From positions 124,001 through 188,000 of the forward strand of contig NZ_AP021889.1 in the NCBI RefSeq assembly GCF_011398355.1: a stretch of 64,000 bases of DNA, written 5' to 3'. Position numbers and translations under genes: made by a program. Below, piece after piece: positions 42,354 to 54,822 of this stretch. How positions within the stretch are numbered: the stretch's first letter is position 1; each line of letters starts with the position of its first letter. Under the pieces are notes generated by a model, which saw nothing but the letters and a program-made list of their open reading frames with translations, did not search any database and was not told where the DNA came from. Source of the DNA: Thiosulfatimonas sediminis (GTDB taxonomy: Bacteria; Pseudomonadota; Gammaproteobacteria; Thiomicrospirales; Thiomicrospiraceae).

Positions 42354-43606
42354 ATTTTGCTGAGAGTCTATGGGGTGATTTTATTGTCACCTTGATGTTT
42401 GGGTTTTTAACTGGTTTGGAGTTAAAGGCTTATCTGCAAAAATACCATCAAAGCACCGATGAGGTCTTTTTTGGGACTGTGCGAACCTTTGCTTTTACCG
42501 CAATCGCTGGGTTCAGCTTTTTCTTACTCGACTTTTGGTTATTTCTGGTGGGCTTTATCGGCTTGAGCGCACTCTATATGCTGTTTTACAGCAAGGCGTT
42601 AACGCGCGACCATGGCAGTGTCTTGTTGTATTGGGTTTGGGCACTGGTGTATGTGTATGGCGCTTTGGCACAAACACAGCCATTTTGGGTTTTGGCGGCG
42701 ATTTTCGTTACCATTGTCATTGTTTTAAATGCCAAACAAACCATCAACAGTTTGGCGGAGAAAATCTCCGGTGACGAGCTGACTACGCTGGCGAAATTGA
42801 TATTGCTCAGTGGCATTATTCTGCCGTTATTGCCCAACGAAATCTTGCATCCTTGGCTGCCGGTCTCGCCATTCAAGATCTGGCTGGCCGTGGTGGTGGT
42901 CTCTTCGGTTTCTTATCTAGGTTATGTTGCGCAGAAGTATCTGTTCAAGAATCAGGGCATCTTAGTCACCGGTATCTTTGGTGGCCTCTATTCTTCTACG
43001 GCAACAACGGTGGTGTTAAGCCGAAAATCGAAAGATGTGCCGCGTATGAGTTACAAAATGACCGCGGCGATTATGCTGGCCACGGCGATGATGTATTTGC
43101 GTTTATGGGCAATTGCTGCGGTCTTTCAATGGAAAGTTGCACAGGCGTTGGCGCCGTATTTAGGTATTTTTGCGCTACTGAGTTTATTGATTGTGTTTGC
43201 CTTTATTCAAATTGAACGTCGTAATGTGCAGTCGCAACCGGTCATGTCACAGGCAGGCAATCCTTTAGAGTTAAAAGTGGCGTTTATTTTTGCTGGCCTG
43301 TTTGTGTTGATGGCAGTGATTACCCAATTTGTTACCCAATTTTACGGTGGTGATGGTTTACGTTATCTGTCCTTAATTGTAGGGTTTACCGATATAGACC
43401 CATTTGTCTTGTCACTATTGAATGGCAGTTATTCGGCTGACACACAATTGATTGCCAGTGGTATTTTGATTGCTGCGGGTTCTAATAATTTATTAAAAGC
43501 CCTATACGCTTGGATTTTAGGTGAGCCGATTGCGGGCAAATATTCCGCGATTGGTCTAGGTTCCTTAGGGATTTTAACCATTGCGACAGGGTGGTTGATG
43601 ATTTAG
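42350..43606 (+). CDS. MgtC/DUF4010-family membrane protein
   Basis: 418 aa with about ten to twelve membrane helices. The N-terminal LMFGFLTGLELKA and FFGTVRTFAFTAIAGF match the MgtC/SapB part; the rest (GLYSSTATTVVLSRKSKD, ASGILIAAGSNNLLKALYA) matches DUF4010. Transport substrate unknown. ATG overlaps the previous stop by 4 bases, so it is in an operon with the carbonic anhydrase-like gene. Confidence 0.85.
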   Translation: MNFAESLWGDFIVTLMFGFLTGLELKAYLQKYHQSTDEVFFGTVRTFAFTAIAGFSFFLLDFWLFLVGFIGLSALYMLFYSKALTRDHGSVLLYWVWALVYVYGALAQTQPFWVLAAIFVTIVIVLNAKQTINSLAEKISGDELTTLAKLILLSGIILPLLPNEILHPWLPVSPFKIWLAVVVVSSVSYLGYVAQKYLFKNQGILVTGIFGGLYSSTATTVVLSRKSKDVPRMSYKMTAAIMLATAMMYLRLWAIAAVFQWKVAQALAPYLGIFALLSLLIVFAFIQIERRNVQSQPVMSQAGNPLELKVAFIFAGLFVLMAVITQFVTQFYGGDGLRYLSLIVGFTDIDPFVLSLLNGSYSADTQLIASGILIAAGSNNLLKALYAWILGEPIAGKYSAIGLGSLGILTIATGWLMI

Positions 43607-43633
43607 GTGTCCTAGCTGTTGTAGCTGTTGGTA

Positions 43634-43783
43634 GAAAGACGATACAGAGCAAGTCCAAATGGTTTCAGGCACAGAAAAATTTAACTGAGCAATGCGGCTC
43701 TTTGTTGTTCTGTCTAAGACCAGCCAAAAATAGGGAGTCTCATGCTGAAGTCAATGAGAGCTTGTTCTATGTCGCCCTCTCGC
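43634..43783 (+). mobile_element. MITE-like element, about 150 bp
   Basis: The left end after TA (43632-43633) reads GAAAGACGATACAGAGCAAG, then TCCAAATGGTTTCAGGCACA. The reverse complement of the right end reads GAGAGGGCGACATAGAACAAG. The inner GCTGAAGTCAATGAGAGCTT matches the right part of the 9130 copy. No right TA remains. It lies between convergent genes. Confidence 0.7.
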
Positions 43784-43801
43784 GGAAGCAATGCATGGCG
43801 T

Positions 43802-45448
43802 TTAGAGCATAACAATCAAATAGTTTGGTCCGAATAAGTCGCTGGTTTGCAGTTGATAAAAACGCGCTAATTGCGGAATACTGTTGCCAAGAGCATTTTG
43901 CAAGGTCAGGGGGATTTTGAGCTGTTGATTGACTAAATTGGGCAGCTCATCGAGCCAATCCTCAATCGGATTGAACGTACAATCAATTTCTAAAATTTTG
44001 TTAAAAGATTCGCCAACAAATGCGTTGAGTTGAGGTGGGAGGTTTGTCAGTAGAGGCTCGCTCAGTTGCACAATTTTTCCATGGTTGTCGATAATCAGTG
44101 ATGTGCTGTTCTGTAATAGTGCGGTGGCGAAAACATCTCCATTATGTGCTTCGTTGTAAAGATCGTGGTAGCTTGTGGTGGCCAGATTAATTAAAGCGTG
44201 ATAGGCACGTTTTTTATGGTCGCTGCTAATCTGTGCGCTGCGATTAATGAACGATTCATAGCGTTTTTTAGGAGCTTCTGATAAAGCCAATAGCGTGGTG
44301 GTGATGTTCAATAAGGTGGCGTCGCAGCGCTTGCCTAGAGTTGTGCGGTAAATCTCCCCATAGGTGAAGAAACCACTTAAGGGAGCGACGCCATCCAGAG
44401 GCACCAGTTCGTTTTGTAACTCTTCGCCAAAAAAAGATTTACGCACCGAACAGGAAAACACAAAGACCCCTTCAGCGCCAAAGTTTTGCAACTCGCGCTG
44501 CATTTTTTGACTGCCTTCCAGCAGACTAAATTTATCGGCTACGCCAAAACGGACGCGACTGCCTTGTGGTAGATTTCCGGCAAACACAATCGAACCGTTT
44601 TCATTTACCTGAATCATGGAGCGCGCAATTGGCACGCCTTTATCTTGAATAATCAGCGGAAATTCAATTGCACTTTCCGGCATATGATTAACGATTTCGT
44701 TCCCTAAGTAGTGGCGATAAAATTCGATAATAGGTCGGTTGTTGATTTCGTAGACGGTCGCGCCTGTTGATTTGGTGACGAGCATCTCCGGTCCAAGACA
44801 TCGCCAGCTAAGGTTAAACGTATTGCAGGCGCGTAATGTATTGCTGTTAAAGCTGACGGCAACAGCCGCATTACTTCTAAGATTTTGGTTAAAGAATACC
44901 CAAGTTTCTTGAAACTTCAAATTGTCAGCAGCCATGCCGCCAGAAATAATTGGCTTTTCTTGGGCGATTTCAGCGGCACGTTGATTAAAATCTTGTGCAA
45001 CGTCTTCGCCGTTAATGGTAAGGCCATCCATTAACAAAATGCAGGCTTTACTGTTTTTTTGTATCACTTTCTCCGCAAGGGTTTTACCTAAATGTCCTTT
45101 TAGAAAGGACTCATCTTGCCGATTTTCTAAAAGCGTTGCCTGCAATTTGGTGTTTTGAAAACCACAGACATTGAGCACCATTTGCTCTTCAAGCATTACG
45201 CCGCCATAAATTTCACCCGCAGTCGTTGCGCCAATCAGGATTAATTCTTGTGCACAATGTTGTTGGCAAATTGGGTTGAGGGTTTGATAAATCTTGTCGA
45301 GCGTGCGTTTGATGCGCTTTGGGTCTATTACACCGCTGTAAAGTTGAATCAGTACGCTTTGGTAGCGTTCTTGTTCAATGTTCTGTGCAATTTCATTAAG
45401 AACAGGTAAGGCTTCGTCTGGCTGAAATATGTGGTTAATACAGTACAC
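43802..45448 (-). CDS. FIST-domain sensor protein
   Basis: 548 aa. FIST_N (about residues 1-215: LILIGATTAGEIYGG, ACILLMDGLTINGEDVAQ, PIISGGMAADNLKF) and FIST_C (about 225-400: GVAPLSGFFTYGEIYR) are clear. FIST domains are thought to sense small ligands such as amino acids. The C-terminal 150 residues look PAS-like but no kinase, GGDEF or methyl-accepting part follows. I chose GTG 45448 with GAGGAG 9 bases upstream over a TTG at 45478. Confidence 0.82.
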   Translation of the reverse strand: MYCINHIFQPDEALPVLNEIAQNIEQERYQSVLIQLYSGVIDPKRIKRTLDKIYQTLNPICQQHCAQELILIGATTAGEIYGGVMLEEQMVLNVCGFQNTKLQATLLENRQDESFLKGHLGKTLAEKVIQKNSKACILLMDGLTINGEDVAQDFNQRAAEIAQEKPIISGGMAADNLKFQETWVFFNQNLRSNAAVAVSFNSNTLRACNTFNLSWRCLGPEMLVTKSTGATVYEINNRPIIEFYRHYLGNEIVNHMPESAIEFPLIIQDKGVPIARSMIQVNENGSIVFAGNLPQGSRVRFGVADKFSLLEGSQKMQRELQNFGAEGVFVFSCSVRKSFFGEELQNELVPLDGVAPLSGFFTYGEIYRTTLGKRCDATLLNITTTLLALSEAPKKRYESFINRSAQISSDHKKRAYHALINLATTSYHDLYNEAHNGDVFATALLQNSTSLIIDNHGKIVQLSEPLLTNLPPQLNAFVGESFNKILEIDCTFNPIEDWLDELPNLVNQQLKIPLTLQNALGNSIPQLARFYQLQTSDLFGPNYLIVML

Positions 45449-48020
<2,572 letters not shown>

Positions 48021-48063
48021 TCGCTTTCAATAATGCGGCTTACTTTATGTAAGCTCTAAATCA

Positions 48064-48103
48064 AAAACGGCAGTTCTGAATGTTCAGGACTGCCGTTTTT
48101 TAT
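48064..48103. terminator. Bidirectional terminator between katG and aroE
   Basis: AAAAACGGCAGTTCTGAA and TTCAGGACTGCCGTTTTT with a 2-base centre; one G-U pair. Confidence 0.88.
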
Positions 48104-48120
48104 TGCTGAAAAAAATGAAA

Positions 48121-48966
48121 TTAACTTTCTTGACTCATCAGCTTACGCACTTCAGCAATGACCGGAGCGGTTTTGGGTTTCACGCCGCGCCATAAATAGA
48201 ACGCTTCGGCTGCTTGTCCAACAAGCATTCCTAATCCATCCATTACCGTGCAATTCGGTTGATGTTGCTTAGCCCAATTCATAAAAATAGTCGGTTCAGC
48301 GCCATACATCATGTCGTATACCAAACTGTTAGCTTTGATTACGGCTTCAGAAACTGGCGGTAACTTGTTATCTAAACTGGCAGAAGTACCGTTAATAATA
48401 ATGTCATAGCCTTCTGTCACTGGAATATCGTCCCAACCACTACCCGTTACCGGAATATCAGTTTCAAAGCGTTGTCCTAAAACTTCTGCGCGTTTAGCTG
48501 TTCTGTTGGCAATATGCACAGAGGCCGGCTGTTTTTCTAGAAGCGGCTCCATAATACCTTGCACAGCACCACCGGCACCGAGAATCAAAATGCGTTGATC
48601 CTTAAATGAACGTCGGCCATTGATTTCAATATCATTCACTAAACCGATGCCGTCGGTATTGTCGCCGGTGGTTGAACCGTCCTCATTGAATACAAAAGTG
48701 TTAATGGCATGCGCGCTCTCTGCGCGACTGGATTTGCTGTCTGCATACTCAAACGCATCTAGCTTAAAAGGCACTGTGATATTAATGCCCTTGTAACCAC
48801 GCTGTTTTAAATCTGCCATGCTCCAGCGAAAAGTGGTCTCTTCATTATCAATCAAAATCGCTTCATAACACATATCTTGTCCCGTCTGTTCAGCAAACAA
48901 ACGATGAATTAAAGGAGATTTGGAATGGCCTATCGGATAGCCAACCACTGCATATTTATCTGTCAT
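48121..48966 (-). CDS. aroE: Shikimate dehydrogenase
   Basis: 281 aa. GYPIGHSKSPLIHRLFAEQ, INITVPFKLDAFEYAD (catalytic Lys in the VPFK segment), and the NADP-binding ILGAGGAVQGIMEPLLE with ANRTAKRAE. It reduces 3-dehydroshikimate. Slightly unusual is Asp instead of the common Lys-Ala arrangement after VPFK, but the core is intact. Single gene. Confidence 0.95.
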   Translation of the reverse strand: MTDKYAVVGYPIGHSKSPLIHRLFAEQTGQDMCYEAILIDNEETTFRWSMADLKQRGYKGINITVPFKLDAFEYADSKSSRAESAHAINTFVFNEDGSTTGDNTDGIGLVNDIEINGRRSFKDQRILILGAGGAVQGIMEPLLEKQPASVHIANRTAKRAEVLGQRFETDIPVTGSGWDDIPVTEGYDIIINGTSASLDNKLPPVSEAVIKANSLVYDMMYGAEPTIFMNWAKQHQPNCTVMDGLGMLVGQAAEAFYLWRGVKPKTAPVIAEVRKLMSQES

Positions 48967-49060
48967 GATGCTCTCGTTTTAGATGAATTTTTAAACAAGT
49001 CATTCTAAAGGGCGCATACAAATAACGCGAGCCTTGTCATCAATCAGTCAAAGAGATTTA

Positions 49061-49223
49061 CGCAAACAGAGAACAAGCTTGATTCGTTAAGCGATGAGCA
49101 TTTGGCCTTTTGAAAAGGAGCGGAAAGTGAACTTCGTTTTTCATTGACTGAATTTGCGGAATAGATATGCGAAGTATTTTGGGTTCCTGGAGGAATTTGC
49201 TTCTGAGCTCACCTGTGTTTTCT
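49061..49223 (+). repeat. MITE-like element, diverged copy
   Basis: TA (49059-49060) then CGCAAACAGAGAACAAGCTTG; the right end before TA (49224-49225) reads, reverse complemented, AGAAAACACAGGTGAGCTC. Ends match the family loosely. It fills most of the gap between aroE and the outer-membrane protein gene. Confidence 0.45.
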
Positions 49224-49244
49224 TAGCGTAAACTTGAAGAAAAA

Positions 49245-49979
49245 CTAAAAACGGTAGTTCATTCCAAAGTTGAAAATTGGTAATACATCGTATTTACCGG
49301 CTTTTTTGTCAAAGCTGTCGATTTGTTCGCTGCGTTCTTCATTGACGACGTCGATTTGATTAATGTCGGTGCCGTCGACTTCGCCATCGGTAACGAGAAT
49401 CAGTGTTGGGTCGCCAAAGAATAGGGCGCCAATTTCAAACCGGATTAAAAAATGGCGGTCAACATCGAAGAGCCAGCCGGTGGAGAGTCGGGGGCCGTGT
49501 TCCCGCCAGCGAATTTTGGCGTCAAGGGTGATGTCATCAGTTGCGGTGGCGGTAGCGGAAATCAATGGAATGCCGAGTACATTTAGTGAGCCTAGACTTT
49601 GCCGCGAGCCTTGAGGGATTTCCGAGTCGCCTTTGATTTTGAAGCGGTTGAGCACATAGCCGGTGGATAGGAAGAAGCCGTTGTCGAAAGGGTGGAAATC
49701 GGCAGTAAGCGAGGTCATGCTGCCGTCAGTGTAGTAGTGATAATCGTAGCTGAGATACCGTTCGTATTTTTCATACTCCAGCCCTTGTGCGTGTTGCAGT
49801 CGAAGATTGACGTTGCGATGCAACCGCATACTGCCTTCAAAGATCAGTCCTTCTACACCACCAAATCCGACACCGATGCTAAAAGGGTTTTTGCTGGGAT
49901 CGGTTATGTCGCTTGTGGCGTGACTGTTGGGTAGCCAGGTCACAAGCAGGCATAGGGTAAAAAAGAGAAGAGGCTTCAT
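49245..49979 (-). CDS. Outer-membrane beta-barrel protein, unknown
   Basis: 244 aa. Signal peptide residues 1-21 (ending SHA). Alternating aromatic/polar strands and a C-terminal FNFGMNYRF with terminal Phe are typical of small barrels (about eight strands). An acidic loop near residues 195-225 (VTDGEVDGTDINQID) is notable. No known family. Followed by a repeat copy. Confidence 0.75.
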   Translation of the reverse strand: MKPLLFFTLCLLVTWLPNSHATSDITDPSKNPFSIGVGFGGVEGLIFEGSMRLHRNVNLRLQHAQGLEYEKYERYLSYDYHYYTDGSMTSLTADFHPFDNGFFLSTGYVLNRFKIKGDSEIPQGSRQSLGSLNVLGIPLISATATATDDITLDAKIRWREHGPRLSTGWLFDVDRHFLIRFEIGALFFGDPTLILVTDGEVDGTDINQIDVVNEERSEQIDSFDKKAGKYDVLPIFNFGMNYRF

Positions 49980-50159
49980 TTTATAATCAGATGCTTAAAT
50001 AGGTAAATTTTATTTACAGTGATAAAAAACTTATTATCGTGGATTTATCTTGTGACGCAACGGTTATTTGTATGAAGATTTGATCTGTTTGATGATGGGT
50101 ATCGCGCGCCTGTGTGTTTCTAAGATTGTCAGCAGGCGCGCAAAAGTGAGGTTACTTAT

Positions 50160-51188
<1,029 letters not shown>

Positions 51189-51287
51189 TTAGGTGCTAAG
51201 CATAATACTCGCGGGCTTGCTAAATTTCAAAAGCCAATGTGCGTCAATATACATATAATTGCCAGGTGGATATAAGGAGACGCTTTT

Positions 51288-51737
51288 ATGGAACAGGCTC
51301 AATTTACTTTTTTTAGTGAGTCACTGGCGCAGCGCTACTGGCAATTTTGTAATGATTTAGGGTTGTTGGTGGCGTTGACGGTAGAAGATTCGCCGTCTGG
51401 CGGCGATGCGGTTTTTAATGTTAATTTGCAAGAAGAAGCAACTGAAGAACAGACTGCGCAGTTGGAGGCTTACTACGATGAACTGTTTTTTGGTGAGCAG
51501 GCGGCGGAAATTGACGGCAATGACCCCGATGGCGCTTTGGCTGACGCTTGTGGTGTGCAGGTCAAATTGCAATCTGGTGAATATACGACTATCGCCATCC
51601 ACCCACAAATTATGAATAAGATTCTTTCGGTATTGAGTATTGATGAGTTACAGCAATTTTTAGCGCAAGTGGCTGAAGATATCGAAAATCCAAAATCGGG
51701 GCCAATCTGTTCGCGAGATAATCTACCTACTATATGA
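51288..51737 (+). CDS. Hypothetical acidic protein
   Basis: 149 aa, acidic. No family recognised. Conserved-looking pieces are FFSESLAQRYWQFCNDLGL and a C-terminal VAEDIENPKSGPICSR with the one other cysteine region (DACGVQVKL). No signal peptide or membrane helix. AAGGAG stands before ATG. Divergent from hemB and 246 bases before soxC. Confidence 0.7.
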   Translation: MEQAQFTFFSESLAQRYWQFCNDLGLLVALTVEDSPSGGDAVFNVNLQEEATEEQTAQLEAYYDELFFGEQAAEIDGNDPDGALADACGVQVKLQSGEYTTIAIHPQIMNKILSVLSIDELQQFLAQVAEDIENPKSGPICSRDNLPTI

Positions 51738-51859
51738 TGTGTTTTTTTCTAATAAAATTAAGCAGATAGATTAAGGGGGTCAACGTCATAAAAAATTTAT
51801 ATAAGAGAGTCCTAATTTTTCGTCACCTAAGACTTGCAGTCATTGTGGATAAATTTTAA

Positions 51860-51865
51860 TATAAT
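51860..51865 (+). promoter_or_regulatory. Probable -10 box of soxCD
   Basis: TATAAT within TTTTAATATAATCG about 120 bases before the soxC start. The -35 box is not clear (TTGCAG is 20 bases upstream), so an activator may be needed. Confidence 0.35.
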
Positions 51866-51983
51866 CGCCCAGCAATAACTGTAATTGCCGAAATGGTCGC
51901 TCGTTTAGGCTAAAAATAATTATTTAACTCTTGAATTTGGGGTTGTGCTGTTCGCAAGCAGTTACACCTTCAAGGAGCAATAA

Positions 51984-53345
51984 ATGACAGATAAAATCGT
52001 AGAAAAGGTTGCAGTTCAGACTGAAGAATCTCGCAACCAAGGTCGTCGCGCCTTTCTTAAAGGCACGGCGGCTGTAGCTGGTGGTGTGATGTTCACTAAT
52101 GCAGCTAGCGCAGCAGAGGGTGCTGTATATGACCCTAAGAAAGCGGTTGCACCTTACGCCGGTAAAGAAGAACTGACTGAAGTACTACAAGACGGCGCTG
52201 CGCGTAAGTCTTTAGGTTTCGGTGTTCGTAAGTATCCTTATGGTATGCCTTCTCCTTTTGAAAAAGAAGTGCAACGTCGTACCCTTGAGTGGCTAACGCC
52301 TGACTCAATGGCGTCAATTACCATGACACCGATTCAAAGCCTACACGGTATCATCACTCCAAACGGTCTTCACTTCGAGCGTTTCCACGGTGGTGTTCCA
52401 ACAATCAACCCTGAAGAGCACCGTTTGGTCATTCACGGTTTGGTTGAGCGTCCTTTGATTTTCACGATGGACGACCTAAAACGCTTCCCTTCAATTTCTC
52501 GTATCCACTTCGTGGAATGTCCTGCAAACGGCGCGATGGAATGGAAAGGGGTTCAGTTGAACTCAGTTCAGTGGACTCACGGTATGATGTCTTGTGTTGA
52601 ATACACAGGTGTACGTCTATCTGACCTATTGAAAGAAGCGGGTATCAAGCCAGAAGGTAAATGGATTATTCCTGAAGGTGCGGATGCTGCGGGTCTAACT
52701 CGTTCTATCCCATTAGATATCGCGATGGATGACTGTTTTGTTGCTTACGCGCAAAATGGTGAAGCTCTACGTCGTGAACAAGGTTACCCAATCCGTCTAG
52801 TTGTTCCTGGTTGTGAAGCGAACATGTGGATTAAATATCTACGTCGTATTCAAGTACACGATGTACCTGCACAGCACCGTGAAGAGACGTCTAAGTACAC
52901 CGAGCTTATGCCTGATGGTACTGCACAGCGTTTCTCATGGTACATGGAGCCAAACTCAGTAATTACTTACCCTTCTCCAGACTTTAAAATGGAAGGCCCA
53001 GGTAAATACTATATTCGTGGTCTAGCATGGTCTGGTCGCGGTAAAGTTTCTCACGTTGATATCTCTTTCGACGGTGGTAAAAACTGGAAAGAAGCACACT
53101 TCACTTCTCCTGTTTTAGACAAAGCTTGGACGCGTTTCGAGATTGAATGGGAATGGGATGGTTCTGAAGCATTCCTAATGAGCCGTGTTACTGATGAAAC
53201 CGGTTACGTACAGCCTCCAATGCCGCAAATGCGTCAGTTGGAAGGTACGAACAACGTTTATCACCGTACAGCTATGGTTACATGGCGCGTACACGCATGG
53301 GAAAACGGTAAGAGCGGAGGCATGATTGAAAATGTTCAGTACTAA
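51984..53345 (+). CDS. soxC: Sulfur dehydrogenase molybdenum subunit SoxC
   Basis: 453 aa. A twin-arginine signal RRAFLKGTAAVAGGVMF (residues 21-37) directs the folded protein to the periplasm. The sulfite-oxidase fold has the molybdenum-ligand Cys179 in HFVECPANG, and a C-terminal dimerisation domain. SoxCD oxidises the SoxY-bound sulfane sulfur in the Sox cycle. The rest of the sox genes are not here. AAGGAG precedes ATG. Codon use is strongly biased. Overlaps soxD by 14 bases. Sulfite dehydrogenase SorA is a less likely alternative. Confidence 0.92.
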   Translation: MTDKIVEKVAVQTEESRNQGRRAFLKGTAAVAGGVMFTNAASAAEGAVYDPKKAVAPYAGKEELTEVLQDGAARKSLGFGVRKYPYGMPSPFEKEVQRRTLEWLTPDSMASITMTPIQSLHGIITPNGLHFERFHGGVPTINPEEHRLVIHGLVERPLIFTMDDLKRFPSISRIHFVECPANGAMEWKGVQLNSVQWTHGMMSCVEYTGVRLSDLLKEAGIKPEGKWIIPEGADAAGLTRSIPLDIAMDDCFVAYAQNGEALRREQGYPIRLVVPGCEANMWIKYLRRIQVHDVPAQHREETSKYTELMPDGTAQRFSWYMEPNSVITYPSPDFKMEGPGKYYIRGLAWSGRGKVSHVDISFDGGKNWKEAHFTSPVLDKAWTRFEIEWEWDGSEAFLMSRVTDETGYVQPPMPQMRQLEGTNNVYHRTAMVTWRVHAWENGKSGGMIENVQY

Positions 53346-54402
53346 GAAAACTTTAGTTGCAGCATCTGTTGCGACTCTTTTTGCCGGTTCTGCCATGGCT
53401 ATGTCTGGTGGTTCAGACGCACCTGCGGCTTCTGGTGCAAAAATCGATGGTAAATACGCTGCAAACTATGCACAAATCATTCGTGATGCAGACGGTAAAT
53501 ACCTAGACTCAGCAGTCATCGAAGCGATTCTTGGTAAAGATGCCGCTCACGGACGTGAAGGTCTTGCTGGTAAGCTTGATCCAGCGAACCCTTACTCTTT
53601 TGAAGTGGATGACAGCATTGATGGCGGTAACCACGGTAACGCACAGTGTAAGATTCCTGCGGCTTTCGTAGAAGTACATGATGCTGTTGCGGCGAACTAC
53701 ACCAACGATGCAAACTTCGTTGCGCGTGGTTTCGGTACGCCTATCGCAGAAACAGCGCTAGCGAAATGGAACATCGTTGTTGACGGTGACGGTAAAGGTC
53801 TTCCAGATCCTTCTGTCGGTATGACCGTTGATGAAGGTGCAAAAGTTTACGTTCAGTTCTGTGGTATGTGTCACGGTGAGTTTGGTGAAGGTGCGAAAGG
53901 TTACCTAGCTCTAGCGGTAGAAGAGTCTCTAATCACTTCTTCATTCGACGATCCAGCACCGATGAAAACAGTTGGTAACTACTGGCCGTATGCAGTAACT
54001 TTCTTCGACTACATTCGTCGTACTATGCCTTTCTGGACACCAAACGCTCCGTTTATCGGGGATGCTGGTTACCTAGGCATTACAGGTTACATCATGCAAT
54101 CTAACTACATTCCGATTGATGCGGAAGGTACTGAGTTAGATGGCGATACCTTCTATAATTCTGAACTGATGATGAAAAGCAATAAGTTCATGAAAAACCA
54201 AGGTAACTTCTTCTGTGACCACCGTCCAGTCATTCACAACGCTCGTTGTATGGAAAACTGTGCGGATGAGCAAGTAGGTGATGGTAAAGGTAATATCAAC
54301 AACTACAAACAAGCTCGTTTGCTACCAGACGGTACGCCTCAGTATAACGTTCCACAACGTATGCATGAAGATCCGCCAGGTGTAGGTCACTCAGGCATGT
54401 AA
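53332..54402 (+). CDS. soxD: Cytochrome c subunit SoxD
   Basis: 356 aa. Signal peptide residues 1-23 (ending AMA). One c-type heme motif CGMCH (Cys177, Cys180, His181). The segment YWPYAVTFFDYIRRTMPFW, followed by ITGYIMQSNYIPID, is typical of SoxD. The C-terminal part holds three more cysteines (FFCDHRPVIH, ARCMENC) but no second CxxCH, although well-studied SoxD proteins are diheme. It passes electrons from SoxC to the respiratory chain. ATG 53332 lies inside the end of soxC. Confidence 0.9.
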   Translation: MFSTKKTLVAASVATLFAGSAMAMSGGSDAPAASGAKIDGKYAANYAQIIRDADGKYLDSAVIEAILGKDAAHGREGLAGKLDPANPYSFEVDDSIDGGNHGNAQCKIPAAFVEVHDAVAANYTNDANFVARGFGTPIAETALAKWNIVVDGDGKGLPDPSVGMTVDEGAKVYVQFCGMCHGEFGEGAKGYLALAVEESLITSSFDDPAPMKTVGNYWPYAVTFFDYIRRTMPFWTPNAPFIGDAGYLGITGYIMQSNYIPIDAEGTELDGDTFYNSELMMKSNKFMKNQGNFFCDHRPVIHNARCMENCADEQVGDGKGNINNYKQARLLPDGTPQYNVPQRMHEDPPGVGHSGM

Positions 54403-54536
54403 TTTTTGACAACTTAAGAGGTCGCTATTTTTTGTGATCTCTTTGTTGGGAAACAATTACCTAGTTAATTTAGGCTCATGTTTCCCGCCTTGATTTCAAA
54501 AATTTCGCTCTTAAGAGAGTCAAAAAGACGACTAGA

Positions 54537-54570
54537 AAAGCCCGATACTGTTTTCAGTGTCGGGCTTTTT
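54537..54570 (+). terminator. Terminator of soxCD
   Basis: AGCCCGATACTG and CAGTGTCGGGCT with a short loop, then TTTTTGCTTTTT. Confidence 0.88.
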
Positions 54571-54730
54571 GCTTTTTAGAATGCGAGTCAAAATAGCTTA
54601 GTCACAGCAAATTCCATTCTTTTGTCATATTTCCCCATATGTAGCCTGGATCCCTGATGTTTTCTGGACCCTCTTTAATCCTTCCTAATACATTGATTAA
54701 TAATATAAATTAGAAAAAACTTATGTCTTG

Positions 54731-54784
54731 TTGATTTTGTTTAAAAGTTCTTTACAATGCGTTATACCCACGAGGCGATAATGC
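54731..54784 (+). promoter_or_regulatory. Probable moaA promoter and short leader hairpin
   Basis: TTGATT and TACAAT with a 16-base spacer, then GCGTTAT (54759-54765) pairing with ATAATGC (54778-54784). The leader is too short for a Moco riboswitch. Confidence 0.4.
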
Positions 54785-54822
54785 TTTATCAACGTAAACC
54801 GGGCTAACTAGAGCAAATAATT

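Larger units (their letters stand above)
54403..54822. other. 420-base gap: structured soxCD 3' region and moaA promoter
   Basis: Hairpin GGGAAACA/TGTTTCCC with inner CCTA/TAGG (54448-54486), a weaker AAGAG/CTCTT hairpin before it and a terminator at 54537-54570. Bases 54580-54720 show nothing. A promoter TTGATT (54731-54736), 16 bases, TACAAT (54753-54758) leads into a short hairpin (54759-54784) before moaA. Confidence 0.55.

Noticed and set aside
43591-43812. A short frame whose peptide (KSKWFQAQKNLTEQ) resembles one at 27443-27646 (KSKWLQARKNLTEQ), suggesting a conserved small protein
   Set aside because: Both peptides are translations of the same nucleotide repeat; the 9130 copy has a stop in that frame, so the similarity is due to the MITE-like repeat.
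54700-54822. Moco riboswitch before moaA
   Set aside because: The leader after the likely promoter is only about 55 bases and lacks the large conserved multi-stem fold.
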